Shown: positions 20,811 through 35,000 of the stretch, in pieces
How positions within the stretch are numbered: position 1 is the first letter of the stretch
Layout of the letters: each line of letters begins with the position of its first letter
Assembly (NCBI GenBank): GCA_028753945.1
Contig: JAPNXP010000003.1
Location: forward strand, 2,604,001 to 2,668,000
Direction of reading: 5' to 3'
Source of the DNA: Hexactinellida sp. DTS-2022
Taxonomy: Eukaryota; Porifera; Hexactinellida
Length of the DNA: 64,000 nucleotides
Position numbers and translations under genes: made by a program
Notes under the pieces: model-generated
Told to the model about the DNA's origin: nothing
Seen by the model: only the letters and a program-made list of their open reading frames with translations
The model's database searches: none

Positions 20811-21795
20811 TGATTATAAAGCGTTAATAAGCCTAAATAGTTAAATTTAACATTGTGAAATTTGTGATTACGTCTTCATTCGATAATGAGTAAGCATATT
20901 GGCAATCTGGTGTGACCAACGTGTCCGCATAATTAATGTACATGTTCTATTACATTTTCAGATTTTTATCTCTTAGAGGGCGCGAATTATGTGCGATTAA
21001 GTGAATTTTCCCGGTTCTCGAAACGTGAAAATAACGTCATAACTTGTGGAGGTGTGAGAAATTTTGAATGGAAACCTCAACTTGTTGGCGGGTGCCAAAA
21101 GTTACCGCCAGTGGTTCCCAACCTGGGGTGCATGAACCCCTTGGAGGTGCACGGGACAAGGAGTGGAGTGAATATTGAGCATTTTAAAATAAAGTTGTTA
21201 AAATATAGTTATAACCTACTAGTTAAATTCTGTTTACTCGACTATATTTATTTATTACTATTGTGTTCTGTAAGTTACCCAACGCTTTTTAAAGAGGGCT
21301 TGGTCCGTACTAGTCCATTTACCACAAACTATATTTGGGCCCCCCCCCCCCAATATTGGTGCACCTCATAAAAATATTGCTGTCAGAAATTGTTAGTAAT
21401 ACTCAATGATATTTGAAAATCCTCTTCACCCCAGAAAATTTTTCTCGCTCGCAGTGCTCGCTCGTCTATAAATCCATGTATACTTAGATTAACCTTGTGA
21501 TATTATTACAGACTGACGCTTTCATCCTAATGAGACCATATGATGTTCACCCCCCATCCTGTTTTTATAACCGATGCCCTTGTCAATAGAATCCTTCAGA
21601 CTTAGGTATGTCCTGGGGGTGCACCACCAAATTTTCGGGTATCAGGGGGTTCACAAGTTAAAAAAGGTTGCGAACCATTGAGTTACCCCTATATGCCAAA
21701 AATCTCATTTGGAAACCGTCCACTTTATTCAATCAACTCGGAACATACAAACAAATATACACACACACAAAGGTTTGTGTATTAGTATACTATAG
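20811..21795 (+). repeat. Family B repeat, copy 2 (hAT inside)
   Basis: GATTATAAAGCG through AACCTCAACTTGTTGGCGGG and on to GTTTGTGTATTAGTATAC, matching 4080-4500. It is split at 21108-21680 by a hAT-type element. Confidence 0.75.
21108..21680. mobile_element. hAT-type element, 573 bp
   Basis: The left end CCAGTGGTTCCCAACC mirrors the right end GGTTGCGAACCATTG. The 8 bp duplication is AGTTACCG (21100-21107) and AGTTACCC (21681-21688), with one mismatch. Non-coding as far as I can see. Confidence 0.85.
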
Positions 21796-22871
21796 ATAGA
21801 GAGAGAGAGATAAATAATCTGTAATATAACCATTTAATTTAAATATCACTTCCCGGCCAAAAGTATTTCAAAAACAACAATTAGTATCCATACATTCAAG
21901 CTTCTAGTAGCATAATAACATTTGTAATTTTGTATATGGCTCAACATGGATGTTTACATAAATTAATATATTAGTATACTCAAATGGCAAATTTTTGAAT
22001 TTACTTTTTAATGGAGGTGCTAAACTCATTAACTATATAATTAGATAATTTAATATAAAATTTCTGACCATTATGAGGCAATTAGAATGTACAAATTCTG
22101 ATTTCAGATTTGAATTCCATGTGGTCGAATTACTCTAGGTGCTTAATTTCAAATCACTATGATTCTTTTCTACTAAGTTGCAGCCACATTATCAATTGTG
22201 CCACAAGTGGCACGTAGCAGACACTTATGCCACTTCATGGCTATATGCTAAAATGGTATGAAATCATAATGTTATTTAATTTAGAACTATAGTAAGATAT
22301 GTATAGTGATTTCAGAGTAGTCTAAACGGCAGCTAATAAGTTACCAGACGAATATTGTATCTGCATTAAAATTCCTGTAGCTCAAATACTTTTGCCTGGT
22401 TATTGTAAGTATTTCTGTATAACAGGTTTTGAGCAGATTTCGTCTATCTCTCTTACTTTTTAGATGAGATAATGTGGGGGCCCACTAACTAGGACACTAG
22501 TCCGATATGACGGTTCTCTATTTGACACATCTATGCGATCAAACCAATTATTTGTCCTTGTTTGTCTATATACTGTGTAATCAAGCTGTTTGGTATAATC
22601 ATGACAACCGGAAGATATCTTTCAAAGATTCCCTCCTAATTTCGTGAAGAAGAATTATCAATTCTAATATTGCTAACCACAGTCTATAAGCTTTGAATTT
22701 GTATGCCCAATTATAATCGTCCGAGTACTCTAGCTATTGGTAAAGTAATATAAAATGAGAAGAGAACATAATGAAAAATATAATAAGTGATAAGAGCGCA
22801 CACTTATGACAATTAATCATAATTATTGCTAATTAAGGAGAGAAATCTCAACTTGTGGAAAAGTGTGATTC
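21796..22871. other. AT-rich stretch past the end of the oxidase gene
   Basis: Just past the oxidase stop codon on its strand, so it should hold that gene's 3' UTR. No coding signal or repeat boundary was recognised. Confidence 0.4.
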
Positions 22872-23099
22872 TCAATCAAATCCACCTGCTTTTAGCCTAT
22901 GAATTATCCAATTAGATGCTCTGAGAGCAAGAGCCACAGCTGTTAAAGTAGGATTGCACGCAGTCCCAGTAGGAATAACTCCACAACTTCCGATGAATAG
23001 ATTATTATGTCCGATTACACGCGAATAAGTATCAACAACGCAATCATCAGCTTCTGCGGTAGCATCAGTATTCTCAGGATTACCCATTCGTGTTGTACC
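22872..23099 (-). CDS. Pyranose oxidase-like exon 5 (catalytic Asn, C-terminus)
   Basis: The acceptor is TTTAATAG|GGTACA. The exon opens GTTRMGNPENTD, contains DTYSRVIGHNNLFIGSCG and CNPTLTAVALALRA, and ends KAGGFD with TGA at 22872-22874. Confidence 0.92.
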   Translation of the reverse strand, partial: GTTRMGNPENTDATAEADDCVVDTYSRVIGHNNLFIGSCGVIPTGTACNPTLTAVALALRASNWIIHRLKAGGFD

Positions 23100-26000
23100 C
23101 TATTAAACTCATTGATAATATTAAAGAATATATGTTGATGTGTCTACCTTTTTAAATAAAATAACAAAAACAGCATCTAATTGTTTTTGTCCCGCGATTC
23201 GTTCATCGAAATACTTCAGGATCATAGGCGTCGTGAACCACCCGGGCACCGAACATTTCCGGGCAGCCCAGAGGAGCTACCCGGACTTTACCCGGAATCC
23301 GGGTAACTCCGGATAATAGTACACTTGTATAGAGATGGGTCGATCGAACTACGTCTCTCAGGTAGTTGGCACGGCCCTAGATTTCATTCACCGGGCAGCC
23401 CGAAGGCCCAACCGTCGTATTTACGACGCCTATGCTCACGCTACTGATTAAATGAATTTTATGAAATATAGTGAGATATTGTATCACGGTGTAGAGAAAG
23501 GGCAATTTTGCCATATAATTTCAGAAATCAGGACCAAAAGCATCAACATCCTGCATTAGTGAATTTGTCTAACTTACTGTAATATGTAGTGCAGTTCCTG
23601 GTTTCATGATACTTGGCTCAGAACCAGGTAGGTATTTTCCAAGTTTTGTAGCAACCATACACATTTCTTCCATCATGAGTCTTTGTTCTTCTGAGTCACT
23701 TTTGCTAAGCTGAAAATGAAAAGTAGGCTGAGGCATACCAAATATATCTTTGTATTTGTCATCAAATGTTACACAATTCTCTTTCCTCGGAGTACTACGT
23801 CCGAACCATCGGAAATCCAAGATGAGTCTTTGATCCACATTGGGATCAATTGGACCAAATGTGAACAAATTTCGATGGATTTGACAATGAAATAAATGAT
23901 CTTCACACACAGGCCATAATAACTATAAAATTGTGATCAATAATTGCATTTATTTATGTACCTTTTCTCATCTTATAGTTTCAAGGAATTTTTAACCAAG
24001 GGTTAAATGAGAAGCATATAATCCAGTGATTTAAGCGGAGTCGACTTTATATTGTTTTAGATTATAGATTACTATACAATTGTCTAAAAATCAAACGAGT
24101 CTCGACGACCAGTGTTAATTCTTAGGAATTTTTCGGGGGAACCCCCGAAAAATTCACAATTTTTTCCGTAACCCCCCGAAAAAAATCGTGTTTATCAAGG
24201 TCCCCCGATAATTAGAGGGTATTAAGACCACTAATTTGGTAGATATACTTACTTTACTTCTTCTACTCAAAATCTATATTATTTTGTTCAAATTCAATAA
24301 TTTTCAAGTGCTCTTAGACTGCGATAGATAATTTAAGTGGGCTTGTACTAGCCCTAGTGCGAATGGAATCTAACTTTTAATGGTTTTTAAACTAATGAAC
24401 ATGAACACACTATTAGGGTTTATATTCTACAAAATAGCAACATTTAATTGATTGATTCTCAAACTTATTTACCCCAGCAGAACCTCTAACATTCAATTAC
24501 TTCACGAACAATAAACGCCTCAAATATACAGGTAAACCTCCGAAATGCGACACTTTTGGGAGCAGCGCTTGTGCAGGATATTCGTTGTCGTATTTCGGAG
24601 GTTGCCCCCACATGTATTATTTATATTGGAAAGTCAATCGGGAGAATGGCTTTGTGCCGTATCTCGGAGGTTGTCGTATTTCAGAAGTGCCGCTTTTAGA
24701 GGTTTACCAGTATACATAATACGTCAGATAAATAATCGTCACCCATTAGCATGAATTTAAATTCAATTCGCACTTGGACTAGTACTTGTACCAAAATTGC
24801 ACAAGACTGCAACATGAATATTTGCTATTCTTGTTTACAAAATCAGTAAACAAATTAATGAAATTCAAAAGGAACTTATAAGTTAGCTACCAACGGATAA
24901 AATATGAAATTCAATTTTGGCAATCATAAGTTTATAATATGAATATTTAATGATGTAGTTATAATTGGAAAATCAGACCCTTGTGTGGGGCTAATACCAG
25001 AAATCGAAGAGACACTCTAAAGTCTAAACAGTCCGGAAATTCGTTTTGAAATGTTTGGCGCCGGGATTTTGGCTAAATCCCCTCATGAGTACTGTAACTG
25101 TCCTCCGAAAATTAGAGGGAACACGGTCGACGATTATTCGTTAAGTAACGCACAGACAAACCACCTCGCCCTATTACTCACTTTGTTACACGGCCCCATG
25201 CACTAAAGGTATTAAGTCATAGTAAATATAACTTATTAATTACCTGTGGAGTCGGATCATCTATTGGAATTGGTAGTGTGTCATCTGGGTTTTCTTCAAT
25301 ATGCTTGTTTACTTCAGGTGAATTTGATGATTTAATAAATTCAATTATACTAGTACTCAAATAAACTTGGCAAAATCCCATTGGTTGTTCACAGAGATAT
25401 TTTCCAAGAGCAGGAGGTCGTATATTCGATTCGTACAATAACTGAGGTGTTAATACTGCCCCAGCAGTGACGATAAATACTTTAGCTCTGTATAAGATAA
25501 CTTCACTAGTTTGGAGGTTCCTCACGGATGCAGATTCTATTTTCTTTAAGCCTTGTTCAGTATGTATTGAATTTAACTTCAGACAAATGTGCTGTGACTA
25601 AAATATTCTGTTTATTATATACAATTTCAATATACCTGAAAGTGTATCTTCGTAGGCGTGCAATATCATACTACATTTAAACAAGAAATAAAAAAACTAA
25701 ACTATGGATACTAGTTTTACGGAGCGTTCATATTTTAATATATTCTCTATTTAAAAAGCAATAAATATTCCCAATGGAATTTGTAAATTAATGATCAGCT
25801 TACATGTTTACCAATTCAGGGCCGGCGCCACCGGGGGTGTCCTGGAAGTCCGGACACCCACTGCCTCAAGGAAATGAAGCAATGCTTGGACAGTGACACC
25901 CACTAGACTATACAGTGACACCCACTACACCCACACCTCATAATACGTGGCGCCGGCAATGCAATTATACCTTTTGGGATCCACTTTCTAACTAATATGG

Positions 26001-29000
26001 TTGTTACCTTAAGACAAAATCTGGAACTATCATCTTGCAAAAGCTTAATAATGCTTTCACCAAGGATAATATCTGCTCCTGTCCATTTTACAGAAAATTT
26101 CTTTGATTCAGCTTTTTCCACCCCAAGCGGTATTGGACATATTTTCTCGTAAAAATATTCACCTTTTAAAGCTTCCAAAATAGCCTGCTGTCGTATTGAC
26201 CCATTAAACACATCACTGTGCGTGTTTAAAAGTAGTTCTCCCTCTGTATAAATAGAATCCCAATCCTCATCTCTTAAGAGAGTGCTTCGCTCAGGTCTAG
26301 GCCCCTTACTATTCTGTCTCGGAGTACAGCACGTCCAGTGCGTAAACATTCCACCGATAGCATATGTAGCCGATGCATTGGGAAGATTATAATTGGGATC
26401 TTGATTGGGATTAAATCCTTGTTGAATGTACCTAACATTAGATTAATAGAGATTGTGCACGTATTTATTGGATTTATCGTATTTTAAATAGAATATACGA
26501 CCTGCAATGGAAGAATCAATAATTTCATGTGTTTTTGTGTCATTAATCTGAACAGGCTTGTACCACTAACAAAAATAGTTAGTGGTACAAGAAAATAGGT
26601 ATACCACTCAAATTCTAATTTTACTTTTCATAATTTGAGATTGCATCAACTAGCATTTTATAATTTCCATATTAGCATTTATCGCTGTTTCCGCCCATCG
26701 AGATGGAGTGAGTATATACAACACACTACTCGTTTATCCTAGTAAGCCAATATTTTCAGTTCTATAAGGAGTGTATATGTAAGCTATTTTAAGACTACTA
26801 GTGCTCTAATTTAAGGCTTCTAAGTACAGATTTTTTTTGAAATTCTATATTTAAGCTCCCATATAGAATAATATAGTACTAAAAGCTTACTTTTGAAGAA
26901 TTGATAAAGATTACAAAAATGTGATTCGGTCTAATCCATTCTATCAGATGTCCTTGAGGTCCTCTGGGAAGGTGCTAATATCAAAAAGTCAAATTTTTCA
27001 TCGGAATTGGTCGATTCTAGGAAAAACGTACGGTTTTTCAACATTTGAGCCACATTTTTGCTCCCAAAGGTGTCTAGAATTTAATTAAGTACGAAATCGG
27101 ACAATCGGAACTCAAACAGGTCTTAGTTTACATATTATGGTGCTATATTCCAAATCTCAGCGATATAACTTCAAAAAGTTCCCCAAAACTAAGCTTTGAA
27201 AATAGTGGCATGCTATAATTAGTTACGGTGGTTTTCAAGTGGCAGAGAGGATTTGCGACACGTCTACAGCGAAGAATATTGATTCGGGAAGGAATTAAAA
27301 TCGGCCATCTTGCTGGAATTCAATCACTGATAGTGCCTGAAAGTTAGAACTAAGCTCCAGTTAGCTTTTGAATTTGGATTTTCTCAATTTTGATGATTAC
27401 ATGACACTCCTTATATGGGCATTCGAGATTATTAGCAAGGTAACCATTTGGTTTTGAGTGATTTTTGACTTTGCAATGATTTAGAAATGATATATCAATG
27501 TGATTAGTAATTTAGAGCTAAGCTCTAGAGTCTCCCGTTTAGGAGATACTAATTTGCATGTGTCATCAAAATTGGTCACATTCACACTACCATATAGGGC
27601 AATATCGAAAACGGTGCGTCCTAGGCTCACAAAATGTATTATTCACATATGGGAAACCATGTGTTCTGATCATTTTTCACTTGTCTTACTTGAATCTATC
27701 TCTTTTCCTCTCTGAGTTACAAATTAGTTAAGAATCCGTACCCTGAAGACCGCCGAAAGGCTATAACTTTTGCAATTTCCACTTTTATCTAAAAATTTTT
27801 GTTGAGTTTTGCAAAAATTTTGTCAGACTATCATATGTCTGAATATTGAAACGTTGTAAATACAATAAATAGTTATTTTAACGTGGGCAACACCTCTGGA
27901 GTTATAAAACCGCGTTTTAATATTAAAAGCTACTCTACTAAAACAGTCATAACTCGGGAAATAATGTTCGGATCGATGAAAACCCAAGTCTCCTCGATAG
28001 ATATCATCCTTCCGCAGTGTCTGTAAAAATATCGTAAAAATTTGAACATTTCAAATTACAAAGCGAAAATGGACGGAAACAGCGTTATAGATATTTTGGG
28101 CCATAATGACATTTTCCAACTAGAATTTGAGATGTGAATCCTCATAAGTGCTGGATGTGTAATAGCAAGTATAAAGTGTGTCTCCATAGCAAAGACGGTA
28201 AGTAAACCGTCATGGATTGAAAGTATCCATGGTTAATAATGGTTTAATAGTAATAAAGGTAAGTAAACAATCGTGGTAAGTAAACCGTCATACAACAGTA
28301 CTATGATAACTTAGTATTTTTGGAATATTGCATGAACCACCACTAATTCGAACAGTTTTGCTTAATGGCAGAATTACTGACATGATTGAATTACTACTAC
28401 CTTGTATTACTATGACAATATCAGTTATGACATACTAGCAATAAAAAAATGGTTCTTTGCCCAGTCAGCCCGGTCCGGGAATTTAAGTTATATTATCAGA
28501 CTTTGGCTTGCCCGGGATCAAAACAATATGTTACTAAGTCTATCATTTACTTGAATTTCAAAATATGGTAAATCGTGACCTTCGTTATATAAGGCCTTAC
28601 TACTGAGTAGATTTTGCTGGACCATGGATTACTTAAAGGCCATTGATTATTAGCTGACATTTCTTTATCTCAATAGCTAGTATTGACAGACCTGAGTAAT
28701 GCATTATAATTATATAGGAAGTTAGGAACATGATATCAAGGGATGCATACATAACACCCTTTAGAATTGTGAATGAGTGTATTACCATATAAAGAATTAA
28801 GTGCAAATAATCTCATTATCTCAAAAAATATTGAAGTTAGGCCTAGAAAATGTATTATCAATGAATAGGAAGTTACCTAATGCGGATAGATCAGTACTAC
28901 CATAGTTTACATAATATCGATAGTTTTTGAGTTATGGCTCATTTTAGGAAATATACATTTCCCTGGCAACCGAGGAATGTGTAAACATTCCATTTATAAT

Positions 29001-32000
29001 TTCGATATATTTCATTCAACGAGTTATGGACATCCTCATGTTCAAATTTTGAACATTTATAACGCGTTTAACTATGTTAAAAGCAGGCTATAAAAATCCA
29101 AAATTGCAGCTGTGCCGACGTATTTCCCTTTGGTGGCACTATCTATTGGTGGCTACCGGTTGGGTAATTGATAGTGCCTCCAAGGAAAATACTGTCGGCA
29201 CAGCTGGAATTTTGGATTTTTTTCCGCCATGCCATCATCACTATGAAGGTGTTAAACCATTTCAGAAAGTGAAATAATGAAAAAGATTACAATTATATAA
29301 TTTATATTTTAATTTATACTTCGCTAGAATTAATTTGTACTTTAATAGAATTAGCTAAACTGAAATGATGCAGGTGGAGTCATGCAAGTAATGACTAAAA
29401 CTCAATATGTGCAGTGAATTAAAGACTTCTTACTCTCGACCAATTAAATTACAGCCTCGGTTACGCATTCTATATGCACACTAACAATTGATAGAAATCC
29501 TTTTATACTAGTTGGATGCTAGCTGCTAATCCATACTGGGACAACCCTCGAATTTAATTGGCTAAGCCATAATTGAATTAAATAGGTGTTAAAATTATTT
29601 GATCATAAATCGTAACCCCAGGAGCAAATTAGAAGGGCACTCCGCACCTACATGCCAAGTTTCAGCCCTCAATGTATAAAGGTGTGGCCAGGGCACCGTC
29701 TACGGAGAAAAAAAAATCCAAAATTGCAGCCTGTGCCGACGCATGTTCCTTTGGTGGCACTATATTTTGTTGGTGGTTTATTGATAGTGCCTCCGAAGGA
29801 ACATGCTGTCGGCGCAGGCTGCAATTTTGGATTTTTTTTCGCCAAGTCATCAACGCCCAAGGTGTGAAGAACTATTTGTTAAGATTTAACAAGTGAAATC
29901 AATATAATTATTACAAGTTGAAACAATGGAATTAGATTCAACAGTATTACTGAAATTGAAGTGTGAGAAACAAAGGAAATTTGAAACTCAATTGTGGCAC
30001 AATCTAAGCCCAATTTGAAAATTCGTGGACTGTGAAAAGGTGTAGAATTTAATTCTCTATCCAAATATGTAAATTTTATGAAGCTCACTATTTATTATTT
30101 AATGTTATGAAGTGTAATTAGATTAAATAGGTGTTAAGAAAATTTGAACGGAAATCGTAACCCCAGGTGCAAATTAGACGATCACTTCGAACCTACATGC
30201 CAAGTTTCAGCCCTTAAGGTATAAAGGTGAGGGCAGGGTACCGTCTACGGAGAAATAATAATAATAATAAAAATAATAATAAAAATCCAAAATTGCAGCC
30301 TGTGCCGACGCATGTTCCTTTGGTGGCACTATATTTTGTTGGTGGTTTATTGATAGTGCCTCCAAAGGAACATGCTGTCGGCGCAGGCTGAAATTTTGGA
30401 TTTTTTTTCGCCAAGTCATCAACGCCCAAGGTGTGAAGAACCATTTGTTAAGTGGTCGGAGTCACAAGGAACGATTGTTGAATTTTAAGTTTGTTTCTAT
30501 CATAAACTATCTAGAGTTTAATGCCATTCATTTATTATGTATTGATAATAAATTATATTATTGGTTATATATTTTAGCAATGTTATCCACGGTGATTTGA
30601 GTTTAGTCAACAAATTCATCATATAAATTAATTTAATTTAATCCATTGCATAGTAATATACAATTAAATAGAAGCCAGCTGGAATTTATAAGTTAAATCA
30701 ATATATTTATCGCAAGTTGAAACAATAGAGTAAGATTTAACAAGTTTAATCAATAAAATTATTACAAGTTGAAACAATAGAATTAGAATCAATATAATTA
30801 TTACAAGTTGAAACAATGGAAATTGATTGATAAGTTTTACTGAATCTGAAGTGTGAGGAAACACAGGAGATTGGTACCCCAATTATGGCACAAACCTAGG
30901 CTAAATTGAATATTTGTGAATTGCCAAAAGGTGTAGAATTTAATTTTCTATCCGCACATGTAAATTTTATCAAGCTCAACATTAATTATTTCATGTTATG
31001 AGCAATAATTAGTTTAAATAGGTGTTAAAATTATTTGAGAAAAAATCGTAACCCCAGGTGCAAATTAGACGGTCACTCCGCAACTACATGCCAAGTTTCA
31101 GCCCTCTATGCATATAGGTGTGGCCAGGGCACCTGCTACGGAGAAATAATAATAAAAAATCCAAAATTGCAGCCTGTGCCGACGCATGTTCCTTTGGTGG
31201 CACTCTATTTTTGTGTTGTTTATTGATAGTGCCTCCAAAGGAACATGCTGTCGGCGCAGGCTGCAATTTTGGATTTTTTTTCGCCCAGTCATCAACGCCT
31301 CAAGGTGTCAAAAACCATTTGTTAATTGGTCCGAGTCACAAGGAATTGTAGATAAATTTGAAGTTTGTTTCTACCGTAAACCATCTTTGGTTTACTGCCA
31401 TTCATTCATTATATATTGATAATAAGTTATATTAATAGTTATTTATTTTAGCAATGTTATCCATGGTTGGTTGAGTTGAGTCACCAAATTCATTATATTA
31501 TATTATTATATTTAATCCATTGTATAGTAATACTACAATTAAATAGAAGCCAGCTGGAATTTATAAGTTAAATCAATTTAATTATTGCAAGTTGAAACAA
31601 TAGTGAAAGATTTAACAAGTTAAATCAATATAAATATTACAAGTTGAAACAATGGAATTAGATTTCACAGTTTTACAGTAATTGAAGTGTGAGTAAACAA
31701 AGAAATTTCAACCCCCATTAATGGCAGAAATTAAACCAATTCTAACAAATTTTCTTCTCGCATCAGACGCAGAATTTTAAGATGAATCTAAATATGAAAT
31801 ATAATTTTGGGGTTATTAAAACATATTTTGAGTTATGGACCAGACAAATTTTGAAAGGTGTTAAAGATGTGTCCAAAATTTGTTAATCAAAAATCGTAAC
31901 CCCAGGTGCAAATTAGACGGTCCCATCGCACCTACATGACAAGTTTCAGCCTATCAACTATAAAGCTCTGGCCAGGGCACCGTCTACTGAGAAAAAAAAA

Positions 32001-35000
32001 ATCCAAAATTGCAGACTGTGCCGACGCATGTTCCTTTGGTGGCACTATATTTTGTTGTTTGTTTATTGATAGTGCCTCCAAAGGAACATGCTGTCGGCAC
32101 AGTCTGCAATTTTGGATTTTTTTTCGCCCAGTCATCAACGCCTCAAGGTGTCAAAAACCATTTGTTAATTGGTCCGAGTCACAAGGAATTGTAGATAAAT
32201 TTGAAGTTTGTTTCTACCGTAAACCATCTTTGGTTTACTGCCATTCATTCATTATATATTGATAATAAGTTATATTAATAGTTATTTATTTTAGCAATGT
32301 TATCCATGGTTGGTTGAGTTGAGTCAACAAATTCCTTGTATTATATTATTTAATTTAATACATTGTATAGTAATACTAGAATTAAATTGAAGCCAGCTGG
32401 AATTTATAAGCTAAATCAATATAATTATCGCAAGTTGAATCACTAGAGTAGGATTTAACAAATTAAATCAATATAATTATTACAAGTTGTAACAATGGAA
32501 TTAGATTTCACAGTTTTATTGAAATTGAAGTGTGAGTAAACAAAGAAATTTCAACCCCCATTAATGGCAGAAATTAAACCAATTCTAACAAATTTTCTTC
32601 TCGCATCAGACGCAGAATTTTAAGATGAATCTAAATATGAAATATAATTTTGGGGTTATTAAAACATATTTTGAGTTATGGACCAGACAAATTTTGAAAG
32701 GTGTTAAAGATGTGTCAAAAATTTCTTAATAAAAATTCGTAACCCCATGTGCAAATTAGACGGTCCCTCCGCAACTACATGCCAATTTTCAGGCCTCAAT
32801 GTATACAGGTGTGGCCAGGGCACCTGCTACGGAGAAATAAAAAATCCAAAATTGCAGCTGTGCCGACGCATGTTCCTTCGGTGGCACTATATTTTGTTGG
32901 TGGTTTATTGATAGTGCCTCCAAAGGAACATGCTGTCGGGCGCAGGCTGCAATTTTGGATTTTTTTCGCCAAGTCATCAACGCCCAAGGTGTGAAGAACC
33001 ATTTGTTAAGTGGTCGGAGTCACAAGGAACGATTGTTGAATTTGAAGTTTGTTTCTATCATAAACCATCTAGAGTTTAATGCCATTCATTCATTATGTAT
33101 TGATAATAAATTATATTATTAGTTATATATTTTAGCAATGTTATCCACGGTGATTTGAGTTTAGTCAACAATTTCCTTATATTATTATATTATATTTAAT
33201 CCATTGTATAGTAATACTAGAATTAAATAGAAGCCAGCTGGAATTTATAAGTTGAATCAATTTAAATATCGCAAGTTGAAACAATAGTGAAAGATTTAAC
33301 AAGTTAAATCAATATAATTATTACAAGTTGAAACAATGGAATTAGATTTCACAGTTTTATTGAAATTGAAGTGTTGAGTAAACAAAGGAATTTCAACCCC
33401 AATTTATGGCAGAAATTAAACCAATTTTAACAAATTTTCTTCTCCCATCAGACGCAGAATTTTATGGTGAATCCAAATATGAAATAAAATTTGGGGGTTT
33501 ATTAAAACATATTTTGAGCTATGGGCCAGACAAATTTTGAAAGGTGTCAAAGATGTGTCAAAAATTGGGTAATCAAAAATCGTAACCCCAGGTGCAAATT
33601 AGACGGTCCCTCCGCAACTACATGCCAAGTTTCTGCCCTAAATGTATACAGGTGTGGCCAGGGCACCTGCTACGGAGAAATAAAAATAATAAAAATAAAA
33701 ATAAAGGCAGTAAGATTAGAACTGGGCCACTATACTATAGTATAGTCGGCACAGTAAAAACAAAATTGCAGCCTGTGCCGACGCATGTTCCTTGGGGGGC
33801 ACTATATTTTGGTTGTGGTTTATTGATAGTGCCTCCAAAGGAACATTCTGTCGGCACAAGCTGCAATTTTGGATTTTTTTTCGCTATGTCATCATCACTA
33901 TGAAGGTGTTAAATTATTTCAAAAAGGTGTTACAGAAGGCAACGACCCTTATTGAGATGTAAGTTTCGTTTTTGATCACTTCATTTCAACGATATTCAAG
34001 TTTCAGTAGAATATAATAGCTGATGACTCAGCATTTTTTATGTGAGTGTTGGGTCATCATCCAACATCAACTAACCCATTTTAAATATCGAATTAACAAA
34101 ATTGTAAAAACACATTTTTTTGACGATGTAATAATCACCTCAAGGTGTCAGGACCCTCTTGTATAGGTGGCACGTGCCATAAGGACCAATTGATCAATTG
34201 AAAGTTTGTTTCTATCTTGAATCATCTCTCAAATTAATGAAATTTAGGTAATTAGTATAAATATTTAATTAATTTATAATTATTTAACACCATTATTATA
34301 TACAGCAAAATAAATTAAGTTCAATTATTTGCAATTATTATTAATTTAAATTGAATTTCACTATAAAATTTGAATTCTACGTACTCGATAACCCCAATAA
34401 TCCAATTGGAACCGTCTATAAGTTAAATACAAAAGGAATTAATTATAATTAATTACGTCAGTACATTAATTGTGCAAGAATATTCTCGCCGAAATAGATA
34501 TAATCACTTAATCTGTCGTAGTTGTGGAATGTAAAATCTTAACAGTTCTATCATAAACCATCTTGAGTTTAATGCCATTCATTCATTATGTATTGATAAT
34601 AAGTTATATTATTTGTTATTTATTTTAGCAATGTTATCCATGGTTGGTTGAGTTGAGTCAACAAATTCCTTATATTATATTATTTTATTTTATCCATTGT
34701 ATAGTAATACTACAATTAAATAGAAGCCAGCTGGAATTTATAAGTTATATCAATATAATTATCGCAAGTTGAATCACTAGAGTAGGATTTAACAAGTTAA
34801 ATCAATATAATTATTACAAGTTGAAACAATAGAATTAGATTTAACACTTTACTGAAATTGAAGTGTGAGTAAACAAAGAAATTTTAACCCCCATTTATGG
34901 CAGAAATTGACCCCTTTATTGAAAAATTTCTTCTCCCAACAGACGCAGAATTTTAAGATGAATCCAAATATGAAATAAAATTAGGGGGTTTAGTAAAACA

